A stretch of 64,000 bases of DNA from Aldrovandia affinis (lineage: Eukaryota > Chordata > Actinopteri > Notacanthiformes > Halosauridae). The notes below the pieces were generated by a model. The model did not search any database. It had not been told where the DNA came from and was given only the letters and a program-made list of their open reading frames with translations. The DNA is taken from contig JAINUG010000523.1 in the NCBI GenBank assembly GCA_029706075.1, positions 124,001 through 188,000 on the forward strand. Direction: 5' to 3'. Shown here piece by piece: positions 43,679 through 57,661 of this stretch (its first letter is position 1; every line of letters starts with the position of its first letter). A program made the position numbers and the translations under genes.

Positions 43679-46270
43679 TCAGTTTCCATTTATGCCCCCT
43701 CGTTCTGCTATCGAACTCAACTTGAATAATTTCCTAAAATTCACTTTGTTAATTCCTTTAATAAATGTAAAAGCCTCAATCAAATCTCCCCTAAGTCTCC
43801 TTTTACTAAGCTTGAACAGTCCAAGCATCTCTAGCCTTTCCTCATAACACTTGTCTTTTATGCCTGGAATCAGTCTGGTTGCCCGTCTTTGGACCTTTTC
43901 CAGCGCATCTATATATTTTTTGTAATGCGGTCCCCAGAATTGCACACAATATTCCAAGTGTGGCCTAACAAGGGCATTGTATAAGGTACGTATGATCTCC
44001 TTCGATTTGTACTCTATACTCTTGGCTATGTATCCCAGCATCCTGTTGGCTTTTTTAACTGCCACCGCACATTGACCAGTCCCTGACAAGCTTTGATCAA
44101 CTAGTACTCCTAGGTCTTTTTCTACGTGTGCACATTCTAGTTTTCTACCTCCCATAAAAGAATCCTATCCTATGTTTTTATTCCCCACATGTAGAACTTT
44201 ACATTTAGTTGTATTAAATTTCATTTGCCAGGTTTCTGCCCATTTCTGGATTCTATTCAGATCGTCTTGGATTACTTTAGTAGATTCCTGACTATTTGCT
44301 AAGCCTCCCAGTTTTGTATCATCTGCAAATTTAACTAATGTACTTTCAATGTCCATATCAATGTAATTTATGTAAATGATAAAGAACAGTGGTCCCAGCA
44401 CCGATCCCTGCGGGACTCCACTTCCCACTATACCCTCCTCGGATAAGATCCCGCCTATTACTACCCTTTGTGTTCTATCCAGTAACCAGTTCCGAACCCA
44501 CTCTAAAATGCCACCTGTAATTCCTACTGCTCTCATTTTGATAATGAGTTTGTCATGTGGCACCTTATCAAATGCTTTTGGAAATCTAAGTATATAATAT
44601 CATACGCCTTTCTCTCATCCAGACACTTGGTTGCTTCCTCAAAAAATGTCAGCATATTTGTCAGACATGACCTACCCTTGCAAAAACAATGCTGGCTATC
44701 CCTTAGGATGTTGTAATTTTCTAGAAATACTTCTAGTTTATCTTTAATAATAGATTCTAATATTTTGCATATGATGCAAGTTAAACTAATAGGCCTATAG
44801 TTTCCTGGATCAGTACGGTCCCCTTTCTTATATATTGGTACCACAATACCCTGTTTCCAGTCATTTGGTACTTCACCAGTCTTTAAAGACAGTCAAAATG
44901 ATCTCGCTTAACTCCTTTAGTACCCTGGGGTATATGCCATCCAGGCTGGCTGCCTTATTAGTCTTTAATTTATGTAATTTATCCAATACTTCCATCTCCC
45001 CTATCTCTGTATCCGCTAAGACTTTCTGAGTAATGAATATGCCTTCCAGCCTATTAGCAGCCTCTTCACTGGTAAAACTCTCTACAAAACAGCCATTTAG
45101 AGCATCTGCAATATCCTTATTTTTACAGAGCAGTGCCCCGTCTTTGTTTTTAATTCCCTTAATCTCCTCTTTGACTTTTCTTTTCCTACTACAGTATTGA
45201 AAGAAACGCTTAGGGTTACTTTTAGCATTTTCTGCGATTTGCCTTTCGTAGATCCTTTTGGCTACCCTTAGTTCTTTTTTGACCTTAGCACGCACACGAC
45301 AATATTCAGCCTTTTTATTCTCGGTACTGTCGTTTTTATATATCTTAAACTGTTTTTTCTTCTCCCTCAAACTCTGTCGTATATCTTTATTTATCCACGG
45401 TGGGGACTGCTTTTTCAACTTACCTTTCCGCACCGTAGGAATAAATTTACACTGTGCATCAAGTATAACCCTTTTAAACTTGTCCCACTTTTCATTCACT
45501 GTCCTACACTCCAGAAGATGTCCCCAGTCTACCATGCTTAATTCTAATCGCATCTGTTTAAAGTTGGCACGCCTAAAATTTAAAATCCTTGTGTTAGATG
45601 GGGCCCTCTTAGTTTGCCATAATATATCAAATCCGATTGCGGAATGATCGCTTGTCCCAATGGGTTCCATTACCTCTATACTACTGATTCTGTCGGCGTC
45701 ATTACATAACACCAGATCTAGAATTGAATTTCCTCTTGTAGGCTGTCTAACATACTGTGCCAAAAAAAGATCATTAATAACATCTAGAAATTCTTCCTCC
45801 CTATTTCCTTGTCCTGTCTCCAATTCCCAATTAATACCAGGGTAATTTAAGTCACCCATGATAATAGTCTCACCTCCTCTGCAAGCTTGTTTTATATTTT
45901 CAAAAAGCATTATATTCATATTGCTGTCTGAAGCTGGTGGTCGATAACACACCCCTATATTTAATCCCTTCTCATGTTCCCCTATGAGCTTTATCCAAAT
46001 ATCCTCGCTAGGCATGCGTTGGCTAATTTCTGGAAACTCCTGCACATTGAGATTATCTTTCACATATAGTGCCACACCCCCACCTCTCTTACCAGATCTA
46101 TCCTTCCTTATAAGTTTATACCCTTCTATATTGTATTCGTCCCCGTCCTCTTCTCCCAGCCACGTCTCTGTAATCCCTACGATATCATAGCCTTTGCTAT
46201 TGATATCAACCTCTATTTCCAGAAATTAATTTTTTATCCTTCTAGCATTAAAACATAGACATTTCAGACT
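43679..46270 (-). pseudogene. CR1 ORF2, endonuclease and reverse transcriptase
   Basis: The endonuclease part shows GVALYVKDNL, MGDLNYPGINWE and GTSDHSAIGF. The linker has [44 protein letters not shown] and KFADDTKLGG with the catalytic FADD. The C-terminus has RPHLEYCVQFWGPHYKKY and KRRLRGDLIEAF. The protein is split into at least four frames. The single 400-codon block (46075-44873) shows how little it has decayed. Confidence 0.85.
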
Positions 46271-46520
46271 ACTGTTTCTACTATTCCTCTCCCGCTCCCT
46301 CACTCCCTTCCATCCCAAGCCACACTTGCAAAAATGTTGTTTACTCAAGACTTTATTAATGCTTTCACTGTTATATGTAGTCTTGACAGACTCCATCTGG
46401 GCAGTCTGCACCACCCTACCCATTTTGCTCTCTATCCTCCCTGCCCCCCGAGTCCCTAGTTTAAATAATCCTGCGCTACCCTAAGCATACGCTGCCCCAG
46501 AGCGTAGGTACCCATCCGGT

Positions 46521-46928
46521 TCAGGTGTAACCCATCGCGCTTGTATAGGTCACCCTGTTCCAGAAGAAGTCCCAGTGCTCAATAAATCTATACCCCTCTT
46601 TCCTACAGAAGGATTGTAGCCACGTGTTAAACCTATAGATAAACTTCAGCTTCCCTCTGCTTGCACGTGGTACTGGTAGAATTCCCGAGAAGACTACCAT
46701 GGAGGTTTTGCTCCTAATCTTCGCTGCTAGATCCTCAAATTTATCTTGCAGGACCTCCAACCTGCCCTTACCCATGTCATTGGTCCCTACGTGGACCATG
46801 ACCACTGGATCCCCTTCTGCTTTGGCCAGGAGCTTGTCCACACGCTCAAGGAGATCTCCAACCTGGGCACCAGGCAGGCAACACACCGTACGAGTCTCCT
46901 TGGCCCGGGAACAGACTATGCTGTCCAC
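46521..46928 (-). pseudogene. CR1 ORF1, SGNH/GDSL-type esterase domain
   Basis: The frame has VVMVHVGTNDMGKG (the GTND block of SGNH hydrolases), VVFSGILPVPR and a late FIEHWDFFW segment. Esterase domains in ORF1 are known from several fish CR1 and L2 elements and are thought to act in membrane or RNP handling. The N-terminal GDS block is not seen, so the domain is truncated at its start. Confidence 0.8.
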
Positions 46929-47004
46929 TCCCCTGATTATGGAATTAAAAACACACTTACAACGTACTTGTCCGTGTCTCCAAAATTGTTCTCCTAGGTT
47001 ATAT

Positions 47005-47306
47005 TCATGATTTTTTCCCCCTGTTTTTCTCCCAATTTGGTTGGCAATTATTCCCTCTATTTATCTCAATTCACCCCCACGAGTCCGCCGCCCGTCCTCT
47101 GGGTAACAAACCAATTTTTCCCGGGCCAGCAGATCCGCCTCCTCCGAGACGGAACCCGACCACGGATGCCCTTCCACTCGAAGAACTCGTGCCAGCTCAC
47201 CCTCCCACCACTCCCCCTGGGGCGGACAGTCAAATGCCACCCCCAATCAGGGCTAACGGCCAGGGCCAGACTGGCAGAGATGGGTTTCGAACCCTGATAG
47301 GCAGTG
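47005..47306 (-). repeat. SINE-like repeat (family A), inverted copy
   Basis: On the minus strand: TATCAGGGTTCGAAACCC (B box), body, and tail AAATTGGGAGAAAAACAGGG at the low-coordinate end. It abuts the CR1 5' end. Confidence 0.7.
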
Positions 47307-47945
47307 CAAATGTCTTTTTAAAACGTATTGTGTCTGTATTTCAAAGTTTATGCAACCATACCATGGGACACTCAAACAGAAAATATTTGATCTTGAATTT
47401 ATCTTGATCCATTACTAATTCATTTATTTATTTATTCCTTTATTTGTAAGGGACAAGTACAGAGAACATTGACAGCCGCAGAAGCAGTGCCCGATGCACT
47501 GTACATGTCTACAGTATATAGCCAAAGCTCATTTCCAACACCAGTCCCTCGATGAGCATTGATAGTTCAATCAATCAATAAAATAATAAAATTACATTGT
47601 TACAGTTTAAAATCAATGCATATAATGACCAAAAACAACAACAACAACCATACATGACAAGACAAAAAAAAAACTTCCAAACTAGAAATCTAGAACCAAT
47701 AATTAATTGTGGTAATCACATTTACACGAGTCGTGATTGAGTCACACAACATTTGGGAAATAAGACCTGGAAACCTTGCATTGCGTACGTTTATTTAGAA
47801 GCAAATTTAGCAATATAATCATTTAAAAGTCTTAAGGCATTGTCTGGTTTATATTGGTAATTACTGAATTTACAGATCTTTCATGAATTAAGTAGGCCAC
47901 GTCAAACATTAAAACGCGGTTCAGTGTGTTGCGTGTCTGAGGCAG
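47307..47945. other. Intergenic spacer between CR1/SINE and SDR39U1
   Basis: AT-rich, with TTATTTATTTATTCC and an A-rich CAACAACAACAACC patch. No coding frame or recognisable repeat family. It should contain the SDR39U1 3' UTR. Confidence 0.4.
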
Positions 47946-50017
47946 TTACGCCAACATGCTGCACAGTCCAGAGTTGTGGGCAGAAGTGTGGGTTTTGTGG
48001 GTGGGATTGTGAGCGGGATGATGGGTGTTAACTATTTCCCGCAGGGCAGACTGCAGGTCAGGGTACTGGTACTCGTACCCTGACTCCAGAGTCCTCTTGG
48101 GCGCCACCCGCTGCCCGTCTGTGAGCACCACAGCCCGCTCTGCGCCCAGCAGCGCCCTCATGATGACGCCAGGGACAGGGACAGGGAACAGGTGGGCCGC
48201 CGCAGAGCTCCGGCCAGCGCCACGGTGAACTTGCGGTTGGTGTTGAGGGTGGGGTTCACCCCGTTGAGGACCTCCAGCTCATCGGATGGGGGGGGGCTTG
48301 GGCAACTCTAGGGAATGGGTGATTATTCCCGCCAGGTCTGAAACATGGATCCAGGGGAAGGGCTGTCGCCCGGACCCCAGCATGCCCCCGAAACCCAGCC
48401 AGAATGGGGTCAACATCCGCTTCATCGCACCCCCATCCCGACCTAACACTGCTCCTGATGGAGGAGGTGGGGGGAGGGGGGGGGTATTAGTACAAATGTA
48501 ACCGTATGCTGTGATCAGACCTGGGTCAAATACTTTGCTTGATATATTTTAACCCTTTAGACACCCAAAAAATATTCCTGCAGATTACTAAACCAATTTT
48601 CACCAATATTCAGAGAATAAATCTTCCATACAATACATTCATTGACATTTTTCAGAGATCTACAGGAGTGTTTTACCGACCACTTTAAGAGTTTATGCAT
48701 TTCACATACGCATTTGACCCAGATCTAGCTGTGACATACGCTCACACACTCCTGCTCTCACCTGGCCTGATTACCACCTGTCTGTTTTTTGTGGCAACAT
48801 CATCGGAGAGACGTCCCGCCCCCTCCCACTCCTTTACCAATTGGGACAGGAGGTCAAAGGGTGTCCACTCAGTCTCTTCTGTGTACAGCGCCATCTGGCT
48901 GGGTCTGTAACATGCTGAGAGACCCACAGAATCAATAATCAATCCTCACTGTACGCAGGCTTCTTTTTGCTATCATTTTACACATTTACACAGTTGTGTA
49001 GAATCTCTGGTGTCAGTAGAAGATTCATTTGCTCTGCTCTGTTCTGATTGGTGAGGTGCATGCAGACATGCTGTGGAGCCCTCTGCTGGCCGTTTTGGGA
49101 AATGCCACCACTCCAGTAGAATCTAAACGTATGAGAGTCTGAGCCAGGACACACCGACATGCCGGGGTCAAGCCGTTCATTCAGTCTCCACCCAGCCTAA
49201 AGGGTCACAGCAGCAGCACAAACGATACTGGGAGGATGAAGACCCCCCCCCTCCCTCATTCGCAATGTAAATTAACAGGGTACACTTTTCACTGCATAAG
49301 TGTGCAGGAGCAACAGAGGCAGGTTACATTTTTTTTACAAAAGTGGAAGTTTGACATGTTTCAACCTATTATATAAACGCTTTATAAAAATAATTGAATA
49401 AAATAATGATTTAAATTATATTTATCTTTTAATTAATCAACCCAGTTCAGGTAGTATTAAAACATGAGTTATATGGGGTAATGTCCCTCTCTCCTACTGA
49501 CTGCAGCACAGGCTAACTATGTTCATCACTGCACAGCCTGGGTCTGAGGTGAGCCTTGCAGTGGCCTTGCTTGCTCTCATCCAGGCTCTTAGAGAGCAAT
49601 TTAAGGAGCCATCAGAGAGCCTGAGAGACTCACCCACACCCGTGACTAGGACCCAGGCACAGGGGGGGGAGCTTATGGCCTGGGCCAGAGCTCTGGTGGT
49701 ATCAATTCGACTGGAGAACAGATCCTTCTTATAACTATCATTCCACCTGGAGAGAAAGGGGAGAGAGGGGGAAAGAGGGAAGCAGGGGTGGGAGAGAAAC
49801 AGTGGGGTAGGAGGGAGGTAGAGAGGGAAGGAGGGAAGGTATTGATAGTGTACTATACAGAGCACAGAGAACCTGGCTGTGTGATTAAGTGTGTAAAATG
49901 TACTCCTGTTCCCATTTCACACACAGGTGAATATGCACCACCAAGTATGCAAACGCACAGTACCAACACAATTAGGTAGATCTGGAACACTTGTCATGAC
50001 CTTGACCTGATATGTAT

Positions 50018-50933
<916 letters not shown>

Positions 50934-51063
50934 GTATATTGCGTCCATTTATCAAACCCTTCTCCACATCTCTCACCAGCGCAGGGTGTTCATGAGGTTC
51001 TCTCCGGCCAGGTTAACAGCGCCCTCACATGGAGGAAAAAAGGCCACCAGCACCCAAGTCATC

Positions 51064-53987
51064 CTGCAACAAAACACAGGAGGGGTAAGGGAGTGAGAAA
51101 TGTAGTGAGTGAGAGGAAAGTGAAAGATGGAGTGAGAGAGAGGAGAATAAGAGATGGAGAAAGAGTGCCTCTATTTTGGGAAAGGGGACACTGAGGTGAC
51201 CATCATACCCAAGTGATCCTGCCAGGTTACCTTGTTCCCAGGAAATGAAATCGACATTAATTAAATTAAAAGTCAGTGGCGTTAAACTGTCTTTTAAGTG
51301 TCAGAGACATGATTAAACAGTGTTTAAATTTCAGCATCATCATAAAACCATGTTTTTACTGTTGGTGGCATGGTTAAACCATGCTTAAAATTTTAACAGC
51401 ATGGTTAAACTCTGTTTCAGTGTTAGTGGTATGGTTAATCCATACAGCAGGCTTTGTGCTGGTAAATTTACCCTTACATTATACTGATATGAAAATGTGA
51501 TAATCTGGGTGAACTACCAGACTATTCAAGTGACATATAGATCAGTGCATCTGCACAACCCTTCCCTGTCCCAATGCAATGCCAGTGAAAAAGACACAAA
51601 AAAGACAGCCCACCTATTCAGTCACTAAATACAGTTTTGCAATCGTTACATACATTAGTTGAATTTACATTAATTCTTACATTAACAACAATGAGCAACA
51701 TACAGACATTTCAATATGTGCCCTACTGAACTGTGGTTTGCGATCCACTGACAACCGTGCACATGCGTGCTGCTCGTTCAGTTACGAAATCTGCGGTGTA
51801 AAGGTGAAGCGATTATGTCAGTGTGTATAAAAGACTGTGGCCATCACGAGAACAAACAGAAATCGTCTTGAAATGTAGTTAAATTAAAACTGTGCAGCAT
51901 GCTAGCATAACTGTCTAACACAACTTGGAGGGTGGACGACAACAATCTGATATTTAGGAAGCTGCTGCACAACGAACTACGTTACCTTCGTAGGGCACAA
52001 GGAAAATACTTGCATACAAAATATACCACTTCGATTTACAAGGTGAAGCAAAGTTTTAGGTAGTGTCGTGAAGTAGGCCGACCTCGGTTCAGGGCCAGAT
52101 TGACCGAGAGACCCTCACCACAATTAATACTTCTTCAAAAATAAAATAATCTTCAGAGTCTGTGGCAATAATAATTATTTATTATCATATAAAAGGTTAC
52201 ATTCAATGAGCCGTTGGTTCGCGAAGCAAGGACTGAACTTTCATATCCTAAACATCCCCTTTTTATTCCCATCTTGGTGACTGTTTTTCAGTGTCACACT
52301 GTACCAATTACCCCACCGTCATTCATTGGGGGGGTCATTCAACTCAGTCCCCCCATTTTAGACTCCTTTTTTTATCTTATATAAGAAATCATTATTCTTC
52401 ATTAACATTCAACATAAACATTAAACCATCACTGGTACGGATCTACCATTATATCCCTCCTTACTCCCCCGCGGCGAGGCACTGCTACTACTTTGACACA
52501 GCATTTTCAGAGCACAACCCCCACCCTCAGACATTCCGGCATGAGGGTTTTTTATTCCTAAGGTTTGATTGCATTCTCATTCTTTAATTCTTGTCCATCA
52601 CTCTTCAATAAACCAACACAACAAAGATAGACAAACACTCCAGCTAACCTAAATGTGCATTGTATGGTTATATTGATATAGATATATTATATATCGTCTC
52701 AATGCCTCTATTGTGATACATAGTTATATTGTTCCCGCATGCTTTTATGTAAACAGCCAAATCCTAGGTGTTTACATCCTACCGGCCACACGACTCGGGA
52801 ACACTTAACAGTGAATGTAGCAACATCTCTAAAATAATGGTGAATCCTTAAGCGTAGCAAAATGCATGTGCTCAATTTAATACATGTTGTCCCCTCAGTG
52901 CCGAAGTTAGTACTAGACTCGTTAATCTCACTGATGGTTGCACCTAGGTTATGCTATTCCATCATAAAGAGGGGAGGATTACAGTCAGATTAATGTATAC
53001 ATTAATCTGCCACACCAAGAGCTCAAGAGTCCAGACAGCATTGTCTGGGCCCTTCTCACACCCCTAAGCATTATTTCATTGGATAGAATCCGGTTCACGA
53101 CTGTACAGACAGACAGATGGACCTTCCATCTAATTTCCTGTTAGACATAATTTCTGGACCTTCCATCTAATTTCCTGTTAGACATAATTTCTGTACTTCT
53201 TGCATAATGAGTTCTGTACTGCTGCAGAATCCACGTGCTGGACACATCAACCCAACGCCCCCAATGCCCCACTTACAATGGCCCCTCTCCATGTTACTGC
53301 AGCCAATTTGGCAGAATCTACAAGCATTGGCCCATGTACAGATATTAAGTTACATAACTGATCTATTGGAGACATACGCTTTTCAAAAATTCCACCACAG
53401 TAGCAACATAACAGAAATACATCTACATACCTATAAGAACTCTCATTCCTCCAGTTCCAGGATTGCCACAAGTATGAACTGGCGTCACTCCACCTCGGAA
53501 TCGGACGGAGCTGTTTCTTGCTTGCCCACATGAACAATTCGGCATCCGTACCATAGACAGTATACGACAGATTCGTACAGGTTACATGGCACTTAAGGAT
53601 TTTGAAAAATGGAATAGAGTCCTCCGCAATATCTGTTAGGGCTATTGTAACAAACCAATATCTTGATTTGATTACTTGCTGGTTAATTGAAATGCATAAT
53701 AAGTATGTAAAGAGTTGTTAACTTTACAACTTTATTTTTTTTGCAGCGAAGTATTCAAAAATATTACTATAATATCGGAATGTTTATGGTAGGTCAGCTT
53801 TAAATGACAACATTCTGTTTCCATTTTTGCAGCGGTCAGTATGTAATATTAATGCGTAATATTTGTAACTGTTGTTACTGTACGATACTGTACAATAATT
53901 TTACAAGAATATTATATCCTCTTTTACCTAAATAAATGAAATCCAAATATAAGCAGAATTATGTTTTAATGAAACTATGTAACTATT
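51064..53987. other. Unclassified region, probably repeat-derived
   Basis: Should contain the missing SDR39U1 5' exon, but none is recognisable. A compositionally distinct stretch from about 52063 (TGTCGTGAAGTAGGCC) to about 53590 has no clear coding; C-rich and T-rich patches such as CATTGGGGGGGTCATTC suggest LTR- or ERV-like non-coding sequence. At 53113-53192 a block of about 37 bp (GGACCTTCCATCTAATTTCC, TGTTAGACATAATTTCTG) is tandemly duplicated. Both strands of 53207-53537 are open for about 100 codons, without recognisable motif. Confidence 0.35.
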
Positions 53988-54140
53988 GTGGTTCTGTGTG
54001 GCTCAGTGGGTAGAGCATGGTGTTGGCAACGCTTAGGTTGTGGGTTCAATTCCCACTGGGACCACATATACTGAAAAATGTATGCATTCACTACTGTAAG
54101 TCGCTTTGGATAAAAGCATCTGCTAAATGGCATATATTAT
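53988..54140 (+). repeat. tRNA-derived SINE with L2-type tail
   Basis: A box in TGTGGCTCAGTGGGTAGAGC, B box in GGGTTCAATTCCCACTGGG, tail AAGTCGCTTTGGATAAAAGC and CTGCTAAATGGC, ending in (ATT)n. Inverted counterpart at 42957. Confidence 0.88.
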
Positions 54141-55424
54141 TATTATTATTATTATTATATTATTATGTGCCTATAAAACGTATAGTATAAAGTATGAATA
54201 AAGTAGAATCTATAATTCTAATCCAGACAAATTATACTAAACACACCAGCACAGGCTAAAATGACATCTGGTCTTTTCATTTTATATGATCAATTTCAGA
54301 ATGTTTGTAGTATGTTTTAAAGCATTTACGAACTTGTCACATACAGTTTCTAGTCATATTTCACATACCGTGATAACAACAGTAGCAATGGAAGCAGAAA
54401 TACAAATGCACAATAATGCTTTATATATATTTATAGATAGATATATAAAATATATATTTTTGTAAAAATAATAATTGGTCAAATTAAATAGCTAATTCCG
54501 CAGTGACCTCCAGCCAGAAAGCTTTATTTAGTTGTGCATTTATTGTGCGCTGTGCACAAGACTACAACACTGGCGCTTAATATGCGTTAGCGCAGGTACC
54601 CGGAAGTGCTAAGAGCAAAACCAAACACGTGGTTTGATAAGAAGATAATAAGAAACCCTCTGGCCTACCTCCGGTCTTTCTGTCCTAGCTCGCGGGGAGA
54701 AGGTTGAATGGGGTGGACGGCAGAGGTGATCGCAGTGCCATGATAGGCGTGCCAAGTAGCTAAATGCATGGTAAACTTTATAGCCAAAGTTATTTCCTTT
54801 TTACAACACATGTAGTGTGACGTATAATTAGCAATTTATCTGACTTGTGAGTGATAGTCAAATTATCCAGGCCTTTGTAACTGATAACAACATAACGTTT
54901 GTATTCTTTGTAGCTGACATAACGGTAGCTAATTTTCCATTATCAGGTTATTGCCATTTGTTACTACCACTTGCCACTAGTGAATTGAAAACCAAAATAT
55001 AGAAACATGATTAGTATCAAACTAATCATTTAATGTTACGATCTGTTTTTACGTATTCTGGTTATGATGGATTTATCAGCTTGGCTTGCCAACTATGGCT
55101 AGAAGGCTAATTGCTAAATCCGCTTTTACGGATGCGTGTGAGACTTGCGAACCGCAACCTACCTTTAACACAATTTGCCAAAAAAGCTTGGTAGATAGCG
55201 TAGCTTGTGGATAGCCATCAAAAGCGCTGCATGTAACTACACCTCGCGAACACATTCAGTGAAGACGATATCTAAGGTACTAGATATGGTCTTCAGTTTA
55301 TCGTCAACTGGACATGTTGGTGCTCCATGGCCTGGAATCAGACCTTGAATGATGAGCTGCACGTGAGAACGTGTTTCAGCTGAGTCATGATTATTATTCA
55401 CTGCACTGACCGGGTCTGGCCGCC
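54141..55424. other. AT-rich intergenic region with possible upstream exon
   Basis: 54180-54520 is AT-rich without features. Around 54660-54745 GC rises, and a frame MGWTAE followed by GAG|GTGATC could be a first exon or promoter region for the candidate small gene at 55425. No supported ORF, RNA gene or repeat family seen. Confidence 0.3.
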
Positions 55425-56375
55425 ATGGGGCGCCTCAACCTGCAAACGGTACAAGTTTTTGCTAGATTTTCTGTAGGCCTCTAAGCACTTTCGTTTTGGT
55501 GACAAGACACTATACAGTTAAAATATTAATCAATTTCTCACCTTCCTTTACAGCCCCCACCCCTGGATCTGGTCCTCTGGTAGGTTATCCACATGCCCCC
55601 ATTGCTAATGGTATTAGTGTTGTGTCCAGTCTGTCCACCTGAATAAAGTGGTCTCTACTCGCATCATGCCTGCATTCTGTGTCAATGCAGCGGTTGCTGA
55701 ATGTGGGACTTTTTTTTGTGGGGGGGTGGCAGAAACTGGGTGATGGGGCTTTTGGATTGACGTATGTCCGTGCGTATTACTGTTTTTACTGTTTATGGGA
55801 ACAGGTGTGCATAGTTGGCCAATGCGTGACCTTGCAGTGATGAGTAGCATGTCAGTCCGTGTTTCACCTGACAATCCGCTGATTATATACATGCGCTGAG
55901 CAAGTCACCTGCCAGTGCATGCATGCCCCCCCAAATGTGTGCATGTGTCATTAATGTACTCTGCTTTCTTTCAGGTATTGGGGTGGCCTACATGGTACCC
56001 CTAGACCAGGGGTCGGCAACCTGCGGCTCCGGAGCCGCATGCGGCTCTTTCAGCCTTATGTTGCGGCTCCGCGTGGCTTGGGAAAATAAATAATAAGTAT
56101 CCAATTGAATCGGGTGCGTAGCACCCCCCCCCTGTCGACAGAAAATGGGGCGGCTCCCAGTGTTTTCTTTTCCGTGGAAACCGGGTCCAAATGGCTCTTT
56201 GAGTGTTACGGGTTGCCGACCCCTGCCCTAGACCCAACCCTTACTCCGAGTGAAGAGTGCCTTAGGACCATATCAGTGCTGCTGAAACTGATCTTAAATG
56301 ACTGCTGGAATAAAACCGCATCAAGTGGTGTGACTGTATTGGTTGACTTGATTTATGTAAGCGGGGGGGAATAAA
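55425..56375 (+). CDS. Candidate small three-exon gene (unrecognised), tail altered by a MITE
   Basis: An ATG in a perfect GCCGCCATGGGG context starts MGRLNLQT (55425-55448), followed by a GTACAA donor. A second exon 55554-55579 (PPPLDLVL plus a split Trp codon) has TTTACAG and GTAGGT borders. A third begins at 55975 after a CTTTCTTTCAG acceptor. Phases agree (0 and 2). A hAT MITE sits in this third exon at 56007. Without it the frame would stop at a TGA at 56251-56253; with it, translation continues into MITE sequence to an earlier TAA. AATAAA signals lie at 56309 and 56370. I do not recognise the peptide (about 33 residues). It could equally be a 5' UTR or a non-coding transcript. Confidence 0.3.
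56007..56225. mobile_element. hAT-type MITE, complete, 8-bp target duplication
   Basis: 219 bp with inverted ends CAGGGGTCGGCAACC / GGTTGCCGACCCCTG, flanked by CCCTAGAC on both sides (55999-56006, 56226-56233). Internal modules are shared with the copy at 20683, which is in the opposite internal orientation relative to its ends. Confidence 0.92.
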
Positions 56376-56979
56376 GTTGACTCAATTATTATCATTATTA
56401 TCATCCTTTATTGTCATTGTACATGTACAACGAAATTGAGATGCGGTCCTTAACTGTGCCAAAATAAAAATAACTTCTAAAACACTATATAAAAATAAAT
56501 AAATACACTCTAAAAGGAAAGTTGAACATAAAACCCACATCCACATTCTGCTGTGCAATTGAGTTGCTCGCCTGTTTAGCCTTGCACCTTGAAGTAATGC
56601 ACAGACATCACGATCCAGGAGTATGCGCTTTTGAGCAGTTGCCCTTTGAGTTCCATGCCAACATCCCCTCAGACACGGTTCCTTGTGAAGCCTCCAAGGT
56701 GAGCGGTCTTCATCACTAAGGCTGGAATTACGCTTCTGCGAAGATGCGCGTGAACATCTCTGCGCAGCTACACAGAGGAGGGGTTTATGGGTAACCGTAG
56801 CCCGCAGAGGAGCCAGCGTGCACACCTCCAGCGGGGTTCGATGTTCATTGTTGTACAGTCTGGTCGGTGTAACTGGCTATGTTTTGCTCAGACTTGTTAA
56901 CGGAGAGGTTGGTCTCTCAAATTTATCCAGATCAGCGCTTTTTTTATAATTGGTGCAAGCTCTTGAATTCGTCTGTACA

Positions 56980-57450
56980 AGTAACCACCAAAATAAAGGA
57001 AACGCCAACATTAATATGCAGGTTCTACAAGTGTCAAACTATTGGGAGAGATGCAACACTCCTTCCATGAGAAATACCATTTGTTTTGTTGATGAATGCT
57101 GATTCCATTTTAAAAATAAGCACAGTCATGTTGAAATCTGGTGACTGAGATGGCCATGGCATATGGTTTGCATTGTTTTCACACATCAAATCCTTCTGTG
57201 ACCACCTATTTCAGTCATCCTGGAAGACACCACTCCCATCAGCAAACCCAAGTCTTCACTATAGAATGATGGTGATCACTCAGAATGGCTTTGTATGTAT
57301 TGTCATTTGCCTTGCCAGAGTTGAGTGGGCCTAAATCATGTCAGGAAGATGCACCACCACGCACGGGAGCCGAATATGGTCATGGTCAACAAATACATTA
57401 TTAAGATGCCTCATAACAAGACCTGCAAACGGGGATTTTAGTACTCGGGT
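56980..57450. mobile_element. Tc1/mariner-like relic, AAAATAAAGGAAAC family
   Basis: AAGTAACCACCAAAATAAAG at the left end, then blocks such as TGGTGACTGAGATGGCCATG and ATCACTCAGAATGGCTTTG that are collinear with 59049-59600. No intact transposase. Confidence 0.6.
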
Positions 57451-57661
57451 CCCCAGAGGATAACAGGCACTCCTGGAGAGGGCCCTCATGGTGTTGTGGT
57501 TTACTTGGGGTTCATATGACTATGTAGACTGTCTCTGGAAATAATGTGCTCAGAGAAGAGGTCTAAAGTAATATAGATATTCTTCCTTGATTTTGGAGAT
57601 AGATACTCAAATCAATTTGTGTTTGACAAGCTGCCATGGCAAAATGTACACATATAGTTAG

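Larger units (their letters stand above)
43420..46990 (-). mobile_element. CR1 retrotransposon, nearly full length, inactivated
   Basis: Minus-strand order: ORF1 esterase-like region (46928-46521), ORF2 endonuclease (about 46270-45600), RT (about 44850-44165) and C-terminal region (44155-43679), then a 3' end with TTATG repeats at 43420-43445. It lies between METTL17 and SDR39U1. ORF2 is interrupted at several points (near 46225, 44870, 44590 and 44160). Confidence 0.88.

Noticed and set aside
53990-54062. Possible functional tRNA gene
   Set aside because: A and B boxes are present, but the segment continues into the L2-type tail and occurs again at 42957. No proper acceptor stem pairs. It is a SINE head.
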